From the NCBI GenBank assembly GCA_009667805.1, contig CM019068.1, positions 2,215,218 to 2,279,217 of the forward strand: a DNA stretch of 64,000 nt, written 5' to 3'. The stretch's first letter is position 1. The number at the start of each line of letters is the position of its first letter. This document shows positions 32,912 through 43,680 of the stretch, piece by piece. The stretch comes from Leptobrachium leishanense (lineage: Eukaryota > Chordata > Amphibia > Anura > Megophryidae). The position numbers were made by a program, and so were the translations under genes. The notes beneath the pieces are model-generated. The model made no database searches, was not told the origin of the DNA, and was given only the letters and a program-made list of their open reading frames with translations.

Positions 32912-35698
32912 TTATCTTTTGTTTAGGATAGCCTTATGCCTATCCCATGCCTGCTTAAATTCAATTACTGTTTTGGCCTCTACCACTTCTACTGGAAGAC
33001 TGTTCCATGTATCCACCACCCTCTCAGTAAAATAATGCTTCCTGATGTTACTTTTAAACCTTTGCCCCTCTAATCTAAGACTATGTCCTCTTGTTTTGCT
33101 ACTTTGTTTCCTTATAAATATACTCCCTTCCTCTACCTTGTGGATTCCCTTTACGTATTTAAATGTTTCTATCATATCTCCTCTGTCTCGTCTTTTTTCC
33201 AAGCTGTACATGTTAAGATCATTAAGCCTTTCCTGGTAACTTTTCTCCTTCAAGCCGTACACCATTTTAGTAGCCCTTCTCTGAACTCTCTCTAAGATGT
33301 CTATATCCTTCTGGAGATACGGTCTCCAGTACTGCACACAGTACTCCAAGTGAGGTCTCACCAGTGCTCTGTACAGTGGCATGAGCACTTCCCTTTTCCT
33401 ACTGCTAATACCTCTCCCTACACAACCAAGCATTCTGCCAGCATTTCCTGCTGCTCTATTACATTGACTACTTACCCTTAGATCCTCTGAAATAATAACC
33501 CCTAAATCCCTTTCCTCAGATGTTGAGGTTAGGACTGTATCAAATATTCTATATTCAGTCCTTGGGTTTTTACGTCCCAGGTGCATTATCTTGCACTTAT
33601 CCACATTAAAACTCAATTGCCACAGCTCCCACCATTTTTTTAGTTTACCTAAATCATTTGTCATTTGGCTGATCCCTCCAGGAACGTCAACCCTGTTGCA
33701 AATCTTTGTGTCATCAGCAAAAAGACATACTTTTCCATTAATACCTTCTGCAATATCACTAATAAAAATATTAAAGAGAATGGGTCCAAGTACTGACCCC
33801 TGAGGTACCCCACTGGTAACAAGACCTTGCCCACGAATAAACTCCATTTACCACAACCCTCTGTTGCCTGTCACTCAGCCACTGCCTAATCCATTCAACA
33901 ATATTGGAATTCAAGCTCAAAGATTGCAATTTATTGATAAGCCTTCTATGCGGAACAGTATCAAAAGCCTTACTGAAATCTAAATAAGCAATGTCTACTG
34001 CACCACCTGTGTCTATTATTTTTGTTACCCAATCAAAAAAATCAATAAGATTAGTTTGGCATGATCTCCCTGAGGTAAACCCATGTTGTTTCTGATCCTG
34101 TAATCTATGTGTTTTTAGATGGTCAACAATCCTTTCCTTTAACATGGTTTCCATTAATTTCCCCACTACTGACGTAAAACTAACTGGCCTATAGTTCCCA
34201 GATTCCTCCCTACTACCCTTCTTGTGAATGGGCACAACATTTGCTAATTTCCAGTCTTCTGGGACGACTCCCGTTAGCAAGGATTGGTTAAATAAATCTG
34301 TTAACGGTTTTGCTATTACATCACTGAGCTCTTTTAATAATTTAGGGTGGATCCCATCAGGCTCATTGACTTATTTGTCTTTACTTTAGACAGCTGCTGT
34401 AGAACCTCCTCCTCTGTAAACTGATATGTAAATGTCTCGTTAGTGTTTCCTCCTAACTGAGGTCCCTTTCCTTCCTTTTCTTCTGCAAAGACTGAACAAA
34501 AATATTCATTGAGGCAGTCAGCGAGACTTTTATCCTCTTCTACATACCTTCCTTCCTTTGTTTTTAATCTAACTAATCCTTGTTTTACTTTTCTTTTCTC
34601 ATTTATGTATCTAAAAAATGTTTTGTCCCCCTTTTTTACTGACTGAGCTATTTTCTCTTCTGCGTGTGCTTTGGAAGCCCTTATAAATTGCTTTGCCTCT
34701 TTCTGCCTAATCTTATAGGTTTACCTATCTTCTTCACTCTGAGTTGTTTTATAATTATTGAATGCTATCTTTTTGTTCTTCACTATTTTGGCCACTTCTG
34801 CAGAGTACCACAGTGGTTTCTTCCCTTTTTTGTTTTTGCTAACAAGTCGAATACAATTGCCTGTGGCCTTCAATAATGCCTCCTTTAAATAATCCCATTT
34901 CTCCTGGACTCCCTTTAAACTCCTCCAGTCTTATAATAACTCGTTCACACAAAATCTCATTTTAGAAAAATCAGTTTTTTTAAAGTCTAAAACTTTTGTT
35001 TTTGTGTGATGCGGCTCCATCCCTGTTCTTTTATTAAACCATACTGACTGGTGATCACTAGATCCCAAATTTTCACCTACAACAACGTCCGATACCAAAC
35101 CTCCATTTGTGAGTATTAAATCCAATATGGCCTCTTTACGGGTCGGCTCCTCAACTACTTGTGTTAGAGATAATCCCAGTAGGGAGTTTAGAATATTTGT
35201 ACCTCTGGTGCACCCAGCTGGTTTAGTTTTCCAGTTCACATCAGGAAGATTAAAGTCCCCCATGATAATAACTTCCCCCTTCATTGCCATTTTGGCTATT
35301 TCCTCAAGCAGCAGATTATCTAGCTCTTCTACTTGTCCAGGGGGTCTATAGATCACACCTACACGAGCTACTGTATGATTGCCAAATCTTAGCGTAACCC
35401 AAACTGACTCTATGTTCACCTCGCTCACTTTTATTTGGTTCGTTTTTATGTTGTTTTTCACATACAGGGCCACTCCTCCTCCTTTCCTACCTTCTCTGTC
35501 TTTTCTATATAAAGAGTACCCCGGTATTGTTATGTCCCAGTTATTTTTCTCACTGAACCATGTCTCAGTAATTGCAACTAAATCTACTTTTTCAGCTGCC
35601 ATCATTGCCTCCAGTTCATTGATTTTATTGACTAAACTGCGAGCATTTATAGGCACGACTCTGAGCTTGTCATTTTTTTCCCCGCATGTTGCTTGCAC
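32912..35698 (-). pseudogene. CR1 ORF2, broken in at least two places
   Basis: Endonuclease 34931-35698 (NARSLVNK, TETWF, GGGVALYVK, GDFNLPDVNW, SDHQSVWF). It stops early at about 34931. RT fingers and palm are at 33771-34280 (HGFTSGRSCQTNLIDFFDW, YLDFSKAFDTVPH). Palm with FADDTKIC and thumb to the C-terminus are at 32912-33847 (LWNSLPVEVV style end NSLPVEVVEAK). A small indel near 33837 shifts the frame between the two RT pieces; copy 1 reads through at the same place. All parts needed are present but not in one frame. Confidence 0.88.
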
Positions 35699-35760
35699 CC
35701 TCCGATTTAGTTTTGGGGGACAATCAGGCAGATTGTTTTTTACCCTTTTGTCCCCCCCTC

Positions 35761-36690
35761 CTAGTTTAAATATTTCTTTGCGAAACCTTTGAACTTCTCA
35801 CTGAGAACATATGTTCCCCTATGAGTAAGATGCAAACCATCTTTTTTATACAGTTCCTTTCTGCTCCAATTAGAGCTATCATGGGACACAAAGCCAAATT
35901 CTTGCTCTCGACACCATTCCTGAAGGCACAAATTAAATTCCCTATTGCGCATCTGCCTATCCTGAATGTTATGCATAGGCAAAACTTCAGAGAATGACAC
36001 AGTGGACGCAATCTGCTGTATTTCACCTCCAAGAACACAAAAATCTTCCTTAATCTCAGAAACCTCATTGCTAGCCAAGTCATTTGTCCCTAGATGGACT
36101 AGAACATCCACTTCCCCTTGCTGCTTTGCTTGTTTGACAATATTGAGAATACGTCTCTTGTCTCTACGAGCAGTAGCCCCAGGAAGACATCTCACCAAAC
36201 CACTACTCTCCAGCTCAACACCTCTTGTGATAGAATCACCCAGCAACAATTGCCTTCTATCATGTCCCACCTTTTCCTTATTGTTCTTGGTTGCAGTCCT
36301 GCATACCTTAGGCATAGGGGATGGTGGTTCCTCAACTATGGTGTCTGAGCCTACTTCCGTCTCACCACTACACTCTGAAAGTGCCTCAAAAGAATTAAGA
36401 AGAGCCACAGACTGTGGGACATGCCTTCTATCCACAACTCTAAGTCTACCAGAGTAGTCTACAGTAGTCCATCTGCCGCTCCTAGGAGGCCTCTGTGGCA
36501 GTGGCTTTGTAACAGTCATAGCCATAGCCTGAGTTTGTCTAACAGATAATTTACAAATCTCAGACTTCAAACAGGCAATTTCCTGCTGCAATAAAGAGAG
36601 CTGCCTACATATCAGGCACACTCCAAACCTCCAAAAATTGGATCTAAAAACAAATGCATGACAGCTCTTACACTGGACCAAGCCTGCCAT
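35761..36690 (-). CDS. CR1 ORF1: zinc-finger/coiled-coil protein with SGNH esterase-like domain
   Basis: 309 aa, uninterrupted, starting MAGLVQCKSCHAF. Residues 7-28 have a CxxC...CxxC pair (C7, C10, C25, C28), likely a zinc site. Residues 29-55 are a short predicted coiled coil. A Pro/Ser-rich linker follows. Residues 148-308 form an SGNH hydrolase-like domain: Ser in LLLGDSITRG (151-157), Gly171 in LPGAT, Asn203 in LGTND, and Asp284/His287 in DGLHLT. CR1 and related LINEs carry such esterase ORF1 proteins, thought to bind RNA and membranes or lipids; the exact role is unsettled. All four catalytic blocks are present. It lies directly upstream of ORF2, separated by about 60 bp. Confidence 0.9.
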   Translation of the reverse strand: MAGLVQCKSCHAFVFRSNFWRFGVCLICRQLSLLQQEIACLKSEICKLSVRQTQAMAMTVTKPLPQRPPRSGRWTTVDYSGRLRVVDRRHVPQSVALLNSFEALSECSGETEVGSDTIVEEPPSPMPKVCRTATKNNKEKVGHDRRQLLLGDSITRGVELESSGLVRCLPGATARRDKRRILNIVKQAKQQGEVDVLVHLGTNDLASNEVSEIKEDFCVLGGEIQQIASTVSFSEVLPMHNIQDRQMRNREFNLCLQEWCREQEFGFVSHDSSNWSRKELYKKDGLHLTHRGTYVLSEKFKGFAKKYLN

Positions 36691-37246
36691 TATAAAAGAA
36701 TGGATTTAAACCAACAAATCTTACCTTTTTGTAGGTTTTCTACCTCCTGTCTAACTTCAGACTACCTCCAGAGTATCTCCAGGATATCTCTAAGTGCTCA
36801 CTTTGAAGGCTTCCCAAGCTCAATTAGACCAAGCTAATATTCCACAAGCTTTATATAGTCACCTAAGAACACCTCCCCCAGCAAGGCGTGGACAAGTTTA
36901 ACCACCTTAGCAAATAGCACGCAATTGATTCCAATTGTATGCTAATCAGTAAGGAATGAGTCACCAGCCTAACCTAATTTACACTCCAGACCTAACTTAA
37001 AACCTTACCCCCCCCCCAGCAAACTAACGATAACTGATGATAAGTGTCCGTGTGAATGAGCGAGTCCTTTCGGGGAATGTCCCAGTCTGGGTTTCCCTGC
37101 ACTTTCTTCAGTGTGGGCTTGGATGCGTTTTTATGCTTCACAGGGGGGGATTGTCCCTTATTGTTGTTATAAGTGTCTGCCCAAGGTTGAATAAATCAGT
37201 GGTTTTCTATTCCCAGAATGTGGGAGACAGACAGGAGTCTGTCACA

Positions 37247-37464
37247 AAGACATAAACATCTACACTGATTCCAGGAATGCCTTTAGCACCTTATGGCAGT
37301 ACTATGGTTTTGTATCAGCAGACGGCAAGCCCAGTGCCCATTCTTTGGTAACTGACGGACTCCTTGCTGCTAATCTTTTACCTTCAAGTCTCGCCGTCGT
37401 CATCTGCAAGGGTCACGATTCCAGACTTTCCAGTGATTCTTTCGTCAAGGTTATAGACATTATT
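37247..37464 (+). pseudogene. ERV RNase H, C-terminal piece
   Basis: The frame opens with the RNase H catalytic block IYTDSRNAF (about 37258-37284), then LLAANLLPSSLAVVICKGH, which matches the retroviral RNase H order ending in the conserved His. It begins at the aagac duplication (37247-37251), whose partner lies at 11944, and is cut at 37465 by element B3. The two halves of the domain are thus 25 kb apart. Confidence 0.78.
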
Positions 37465-37897
37465 CTGGGTCATTTATTCACAACAGTCAATTTCCCTGTA
37501 TGGTGCAATTTCGTGGCCATTCGGCTATTCAAAAACTTGCCACTTCTCCAAATTTTGGTGAATTGCCAGCGAAATACAGTGACCTTCGGCAGCATCTTCC
37601 CCCATAGAGAAACAATGGTTAATCTATTCACATTGAACAGCAGAGAAATGTCAGTGAAATACGGTTCCTTTTCTGTGGCAGTGAAATAAGGTGCTGTTCG
37701 GCGGTAGGGATGAACTGTTCGGTTCGATCCATTCGATGTTCGATTCGAACATCGCCCATTTGACTGTTCGTCGAACTCTGAACATTTCCGCGTGTTCGCC
37801 ACATGTTCGCCCACAATGGACCACAATGCACTTTTCCAGTGGCTTGAAGCTTGTAATTGGCTACAGCCTTGCATTTGACCACAGGTCAGGTGCAAGA

Positions 37898-37990
37898 CTA
37901 TGCCAATCATGGCTCAGAGTCCTAATTGGGCAAATTTTGCCCAATCATGGGCTCACAGAGCTAAATCCCACAGCACACTATATAAGGCGT
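37898..37990 (+). promoter_or_regulatory. Likely transposase promoter of hAT-G
   Basis: A TATA box (ctatataaggcg, 37978-37989) is preceded by two CCAAT motifs (gccaatcatgg near 37899 and cccaatcatggg near 37940). It faces the transposase start at 39066. Assignment is by motif and position only. Confidence 0.55.
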
Positions 37991-38037
37991 CCCTCGCAGC
38001 CCCAGCACGTGTTTTTTGAGAGGAGATTTTTCTGTTA

Positions 38038-39060
38038 GTGTGTCTTCTCAGTGCCAACAGCTATCGGGGGGTCTCACTTCTAGCAGATATCTGGGAATTG
38101 TTGTAATCTGTGTCTTCTCAGTGCCAGCAGCTATTAGGGGGGTCTCACTTCTAGCAGATATCTGGGAATTGTTGTAATCTGTGTATTCTCAGTGCCAGCA
38201 GCTATTGGGGGAGTCTCACTTCTAGCAGAGATCTGGGAATTGTAATCTGTGTCTTGTCACTGTTGCCAGCTATCATGGGGTCCTATCAGGGGGTCTCACA
38301 GACTTGTAGCAGATATCTGGGAATTTTAATCTGTGTCTTGTCACTGCCACCCATCAGGGGGTCTCACTAATTTATAGGAGGTTTCTGGGAATTGTAATTT
38401 GTGTCTTGTCACTGCCACCCATCAGGGGGTCTCGCTGATTTATAGGAGGTTTCTGGGAATTGTAATTTGTGTCTTGTCACTGCCACCCATCAGGGGGTCT
38501 CACAGACTTGTAGCAGATATCTGGGAATTTTAATTTGTGTCTTGTCACTGCCACCCATCAGGGGGTCTCACAGACCTGTAGCAGATATCTGGGAATTTTA
38601 ATCTGTGTCTTGTCACTGCCACCCATCAGGTGGTCTCACAGATTTGTAGCAGATATCTGGGAATTGTAATCTGTGTCTTGTCACTGCCACCCATCAGGGG
38701 GTCTCACTGATTTATAGGAGGTTTCTGGGAATTGTAATTTGTGTCTTGTCACTGCCACCCATCAGGGGGTCTCACAGACTTGTAGCAGATTTCTGCAAAC
38801 TTTAATCTGTGTCTTGTCACTGTTGCCAGCTATCAGGGGGTCCTATCAGGGGGTCTCACAGACTTGTAGCAGATTTATGCAAATTTACTTTAATCTGTGT
38901 CTTGTCACTGGCTGCCAGCTATCAGGGTGTCTCACTGAGTTATACCAGAGTTCTGGAAATCTTTAATCTAGATAAAACAGTTGAATCAGAGTTCTGCATA
39001 TCTCCAATTTTTATAACAGAGTTGAATCAGAGTTCTGTATATCTTTAATCTATATATCAC
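38038..39060 (+). repeat. ~68-75-bp tandem repeats in the hAT-G leader
   Basis: About 14 copies of ctgtgtcttgtcactgccacc / catcagggggtctcacag / gtagcagatatctgggaatt. They lie between the TATA box and the first ATG. Copies drift steadily from 5' to 3', and the last ones are shortened to about 40 bp. Confidence 0.92.
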
Positions 39061-39886
39061 TCACCATGTCAGAAAGACCAAAAAGGACAGGCAGACGCTC
39101 CCAGGCACAGATAAGAGGGCCATAAGAGGGCAAGCAGCCTCTGTGTCGGGAGGCTGTGCCTCTGGTCGTCGTGGACGTGGTGCATCCTCTGCAGGGCATG
39201 CTTGTCCTTCCTAACTGGTGCTGGCTGTCTTAAGCAGCAGCAACATACAGAGGATTTGGTGGATTGGCTAACCAGGCCATCCTCATCCTCCGAGTCCTCT
39301 GCCAGCCAGGCTTGCAGTGCTTTACAGTCCACCTCAGCTGCCAAAGCATCTAATGCAGCCTCCATGTCCACAGCTACTCCTGCCATAGCCTCACCAACAT
39401 ACATGGAGGAGTCAGCTGAATTGTTTGACTACAATGAGAGTGACATGCTGCTTGAGGATGCGCAGCAACTACAGTGCTCTGATCCATTCTCTGAGGTTGA
39501 GGAAGGGAGTATAATCAACCTAGAGGAAGGGGGTGTCAGTGACACACAAATAACTGGCACTCATGTTGCCCCAGCAGCTGCAGCATACTGCCAAGTTGGC
39601 TCCAGTGACGAGGAGATAGGGGGTGATGACGATGATGAGGTCACTGACTCCACCTGGGTGCCTGATCGAACAGAGGAGTCAAGGGAGGAGGAGAAGGAGG
39701 CACAACAAAAACGAGGCAGAACGTCCTCTATGAGCAACCGTAGCCAGTCCAAGGCATCAGATGTCAGAGCTGCTCAGGTGCAGAGCGCTGTTGTCTCGCA
39801 GCACACGTCCAGGATCTCTGCTGTCTGGGAGTTCTTCACGACATGTGCAGCAGACTGCAGCGTTGCTATTTGTAAGTTATGTCGGA

Positions 39887-42800
39887 CAGTGGCGTCACTA
39901 GGGTTGGTGTCACCCGGTGCGGTAATTTATGGTGTCACCCCCCCCCCCCGAGTTTTACAGATTTTTTTAACTACTCTTACTCCTAAATCAGTACTCCCAT
40001 ATAACACTGAATGCTCATACACACAGTGCACATTACTGTGAGGTTTATTGCTGTGGAGCTCTCTCATATGCTCACACAACTTTTTGCCAACTGCCAGCAA
40101 GTACGTTGCCTGTTCGAAGGCAGTGAAAGCACACATGGATATATATTGCCCCCAGCAGCTCTGGATATATTGCCCCCAGCAGCTCTGGATATATATTGCC
40201 CCCAGCAGCTCACCCATGGATATATATTGCCCCCATATCACATATGGATATATTGCCCCAGTTCACAGTTATATATTGCCCCCAGCAGCTCACCCATGGA
40301 TATATATTGCCGCTCACATATGGATATATTGCGCCTCAGCTCACATATGGATATATTGCGCCTCAGCTCACACATGGATATATTGCCCCAGACCAGCTCA
40401 CACATGGATATTGCCCCAGCTCTCATGGATACTGCCCCCAGCACACATGGATATGCCTCAGCTCCTCTCATGGATATTGCCCCAGCTCCTCTCATGGATA
40501 CTGCCCCAGCTCCTCTCATGGATATACTGCCCCAGCTCCTCTCATGGATATACTGCCCCAGCTGCTCTCATGGATATACTGCCCCAGCTCCTCTCATGGA
40601 TATACTGCCCCAGCTGCTCTCATGGATATACTGCCCCAGCTCCTCTCATGGATATACTGCCCCAGCTCCTCTCATGGATATACTGCCCCAGCTGCTCTCA
40701 TGGATTTTGCCCAGCTCATGGATATGCCCCAGCACATGGATATACTGCCCCAGCTCATGGATATACTGCCCCAGCTCATGGATATACTGCCCCAGCACAT
40801 GGATATTGCCCCAGCTCATGGATATGCCCCAGCTCATGGATATTGCCCCAGCTCATGGATATGCCCCAGCACCTCATGGATATGACCCAGCACCTCATAG
40901 ATATGCCCCAGCAGCTCATGGATATGCCCCAGCAGCTCATGGATATGCCCCAGCAACTCATTGATTTGCCCCAGCAGCTCATGGATATGCCCCAGCACCT
41001 CATGGATATGCCCCAGCAGCTCATGGATATGCCCCAGCAGCTCATGGATACTGCCCCAGCAAATGGATATGTCCAAGCACCTCAAGGGTAATGAACCAGC
41101 ACCAGATGGATACTGCCCCAGCTCCTCATGGATATGCCCCAGCTCACCTCCACCGCGTATTCGCTCCCTGCGAGCGTCCGAAGCATGCAGCTTGTATACT
41201 GCATACTCATACTGCAGCTCATGGATATACTGCCCCAGCTCAAGGATATACTGCCCCAGCTGCTCTAATTGATAATGCCCCAGCTGCTGTCATGGATTTT
41301 GCCCCAGCTCCTCTCATGGATTTTGCCCCAGCTCATGGATATGCCCCAGCACATGGATATACTGCCCCAGCTCATGGATATACTGCCCCAGCTCATGGAT
41401 ACTGCCCCAATTCATGGATATTGCCCCAGCTCATGGATATTGCCCCAGCTCATGGATATGCCCCAGCAGCTCATGGATATGCCAAAGCACCTCATGGATT
41501 TGCCCCAGCAGCTCGTGGATATGCCCCAGAACCTCATGGATATGCCCCAGCAGCTCATGGATACTGCCCCTGCACCAGATGGATACTGCCCCAGCTCCTC
41601 ATGGATATGCCCCAGCAGATGGATACTGCCCCAGCACCTCATGGATACTGCCCCAGCACCTCATGGATACTGCCCCAGCACCTCATGGATATGACCCAGC
41701 ACCTCATGGATACTGCCCCAGCACCTCATGGATTTGCCCCAGCACCTCATGGATACTGCCCAAGCAGCTCATGGATATGCCCCAGCACCTCATGGATATG
41801 ACCCAGCACCTCATGGATTTGCCCCAGCACCTCATGGACTTGCCCCAGCACCTCATGGATACTGCCCCAGCACCAGATGGATACTGCCCCAGCACCAGAT
41901 GGATATGCCCCAGCAGATGGATACTGCCCCAGCAGCTCATGGTTACTGCTCCAGCACCTCATGGATATGCCCCAGCACCTCATGGATATGCCCCAGCACC
42001 TCATGGATATGCCCCAGCACCTCATGGATTTGCCCCAGCACCTCATGGATATGCCCCAGCACCTCATGGATTTGCCCAGCACCTCATGGATTTGCCCCAG
42101 CACCTCATGGATATGCCCCAGCACCTCATGGATTTGCCCCAGCACCTCATGGATTTGCCACAGCAGCTCATGGATATGCCCAAGCACCTCATGGATTTGC
42201 CCCAGCACCTCATGGATTTGCCCCAGCAGCTCATGGATATGCCCCAGCACCTCATGGATTTGCCCCAGCACCTCATGGATATGCCCCAGCAGCTCATGGA
42301 TATGCCCCAGCACCTCATGGATATGCCCCAGCACCTCATGGATACTGCCCCAGCACCTCATGGATTTGCCCCAGCACCTCATGTATATGCCCCAGCAGCT
42401 CATGGATTTGCCCCAGCACCTCATGGATATGCCCCAGCACCTCATGGATATGCCCTAGCACCTCATGGATTTGCCCCAGCAGCTCATGGATATGCCCCAG
42501 CACCTCATGGATTTGCCCCAGCTCCTCATGGATTTGCCCCAGCTCCTCATGGATTTGCCTCAGCACCTCATGGATTTGCCCCAGCAGCTCATGGATATGC
42601 CCCAGCACCTCATGGATTTGCCCCAGCACATCATGGATATGCCCCAGCACCTCATGGATTTGCCCCAGCACCTCATGGATATGCCCCAGCAGCTCATGGA
42701 TATGCCCCAGCACCTCATGGATTTGCCCCAGCACCTCATGGATATGCCCCAGCACCTCATGGATATGCCCAGCACCTCATGGATTTGCCCCAGCACCTCA

Positions 42801-43680
42801 TGGATATGCCCCAGCACCTCATGGATTTGCCCCAGCACCTCATGGATATGCCCCAGCACCTCATGGATACTGCCCCAGCACCTCATGGATATGCCCCAGC
42901 ACCTCATGGACATGCCCCAGCACCTCATGGATTTGCCCCAGCACCTCATGTATATGCCCCAGCAGCTCATGGATTTGCCCCAGCACCTCATGGATATGCC
43001 CCAGCACCTCATGGATATGCCCCAGCACCTCATGGATTTGCCCCAGCAACTCATGGATATGCCCCAGCACCTCATGGATTTGCCCCTCATGGATTTGCCC
43101 CAGCAGCTCATGGATATGCCCCAGCACCTCATAGATTTGCCCCAGCAGCTCATGGATATGCCCCAGCACCTCATGGATATGCCCCAGCAGCTCATGGATA
43201 TGCCCCAGCACCTCATGGATTTGCCCCAGCACCTCATGGATATGCCCCAGCACCTCATGGATCTGCCCCAGCACCTCATGGATTTGCCCCAGCACCTCAT
43301 GTATATGCCCCAGCAGCTCATGGACTTGCCCCAGCACCTCATGAATATGCCCCAGCACCTCATGGATATGCCCCAGCACCTCATGGATTTGCCCCAGCAG
43401 CTCATGGATATGCCCCAGCACCTCATGGATTTGCCCCAGCAGCTCATGGATATGCCCCAGCACCTCATGGATTTGCCCCAGCAGCTCATGAATATGCCCC
43501 AGCACCTCATGGATTTGCCCCAGCACCTCATGGATATGCCCCAGCACCTCATGGATTTGCCCCAGCACCTCATGGATTTGCCCCAGCACCTCATGGATAT
43601 GCCCCAGCACCTCATGGATATGCCCCAGCACCTCATGGATCTGCCCCAGCACCTCATGCCCCCACGTTACGACGCCAGTG
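39887..43680. mobile_element. hAT-F, non-autonomous, nearly all minisatellite
   Basis: Left terminus CAGTGGCGTCACTAGGG; right terminus (reverse complement) CACTGGCGTCGTAACG. Duplication atgtcgga (39879-39886) against atgtcggg (43681-43688), 7/8. Left arm 39887-40129 contains cctgttcgaaggcagtgaaa, like the B-family minisatellite unit. Right arm is only about 20 bp. Confidence 0.9.
40130..43660 (+). repeat. Minisatellite locus 3 (in hAT-F)
   Basis: 40130-40440 has 27-31-bp units, 40440-40850 has 18-23-bp units, and from about 40860 a uniform 21-bp unit (atggatatgccccagcacctc) repeats some 125-130 times. Units alternate between atggatATG and atggatTTG and between cagcac and cagcag. A short non-repeat island (41137-41215, ccgcgtattcgctccctgcg) interrupts. 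Since 21 is a multiple of three and the unit has no stop, all frames stay open (755, 468 and 424 aa plus, 365 aa minus). These are not genes. Confidence 0.95.

Larger units (their letters stand above)
32823..37010 (-). mobile_element. CR1 LINE copy 2, nearly full length
   Basis: Minus strand. 3' UTR from 32823 (agaaacatagaaacatag), ORF2 in pieces 32912-35698, intact ORF1 35761-36690, then a 5' UTR-like stretch to about 37010. The 5' boundary is approximate, set where LTR sequence resumes. No target duplication could be defined. Confidence 0.85.
11949..37246. mobile_element. LTR inserted in ERV RNase H, split by later insertions
   Basis: The LTR begins TGTGACG (11949) and, after hAT-A, repeats TGTGACGGAC (32565). 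It ends GTCTGTCACA (37246). Flanks are aagac at 11944-11948 and aagac at 37247-37251, a perfect 5-bp target duplication. Its own sequence is only 32565-32822 plus about 37011-37246; an AATAAA lies near 37190. hAT-A and CR1 copy 2 fill the rest. No internal retroviral sequence remains, so it is read as a solo LTR. Confidence 0.8.

Noticed and set aside
36840..36870. TATA-like tatataaag (minus strand) as CR1 promoter
   Set aside because: LINE promoters are internal and usually TATA-less; a single motif in an AT-rich 5' UTR is weak evidence.
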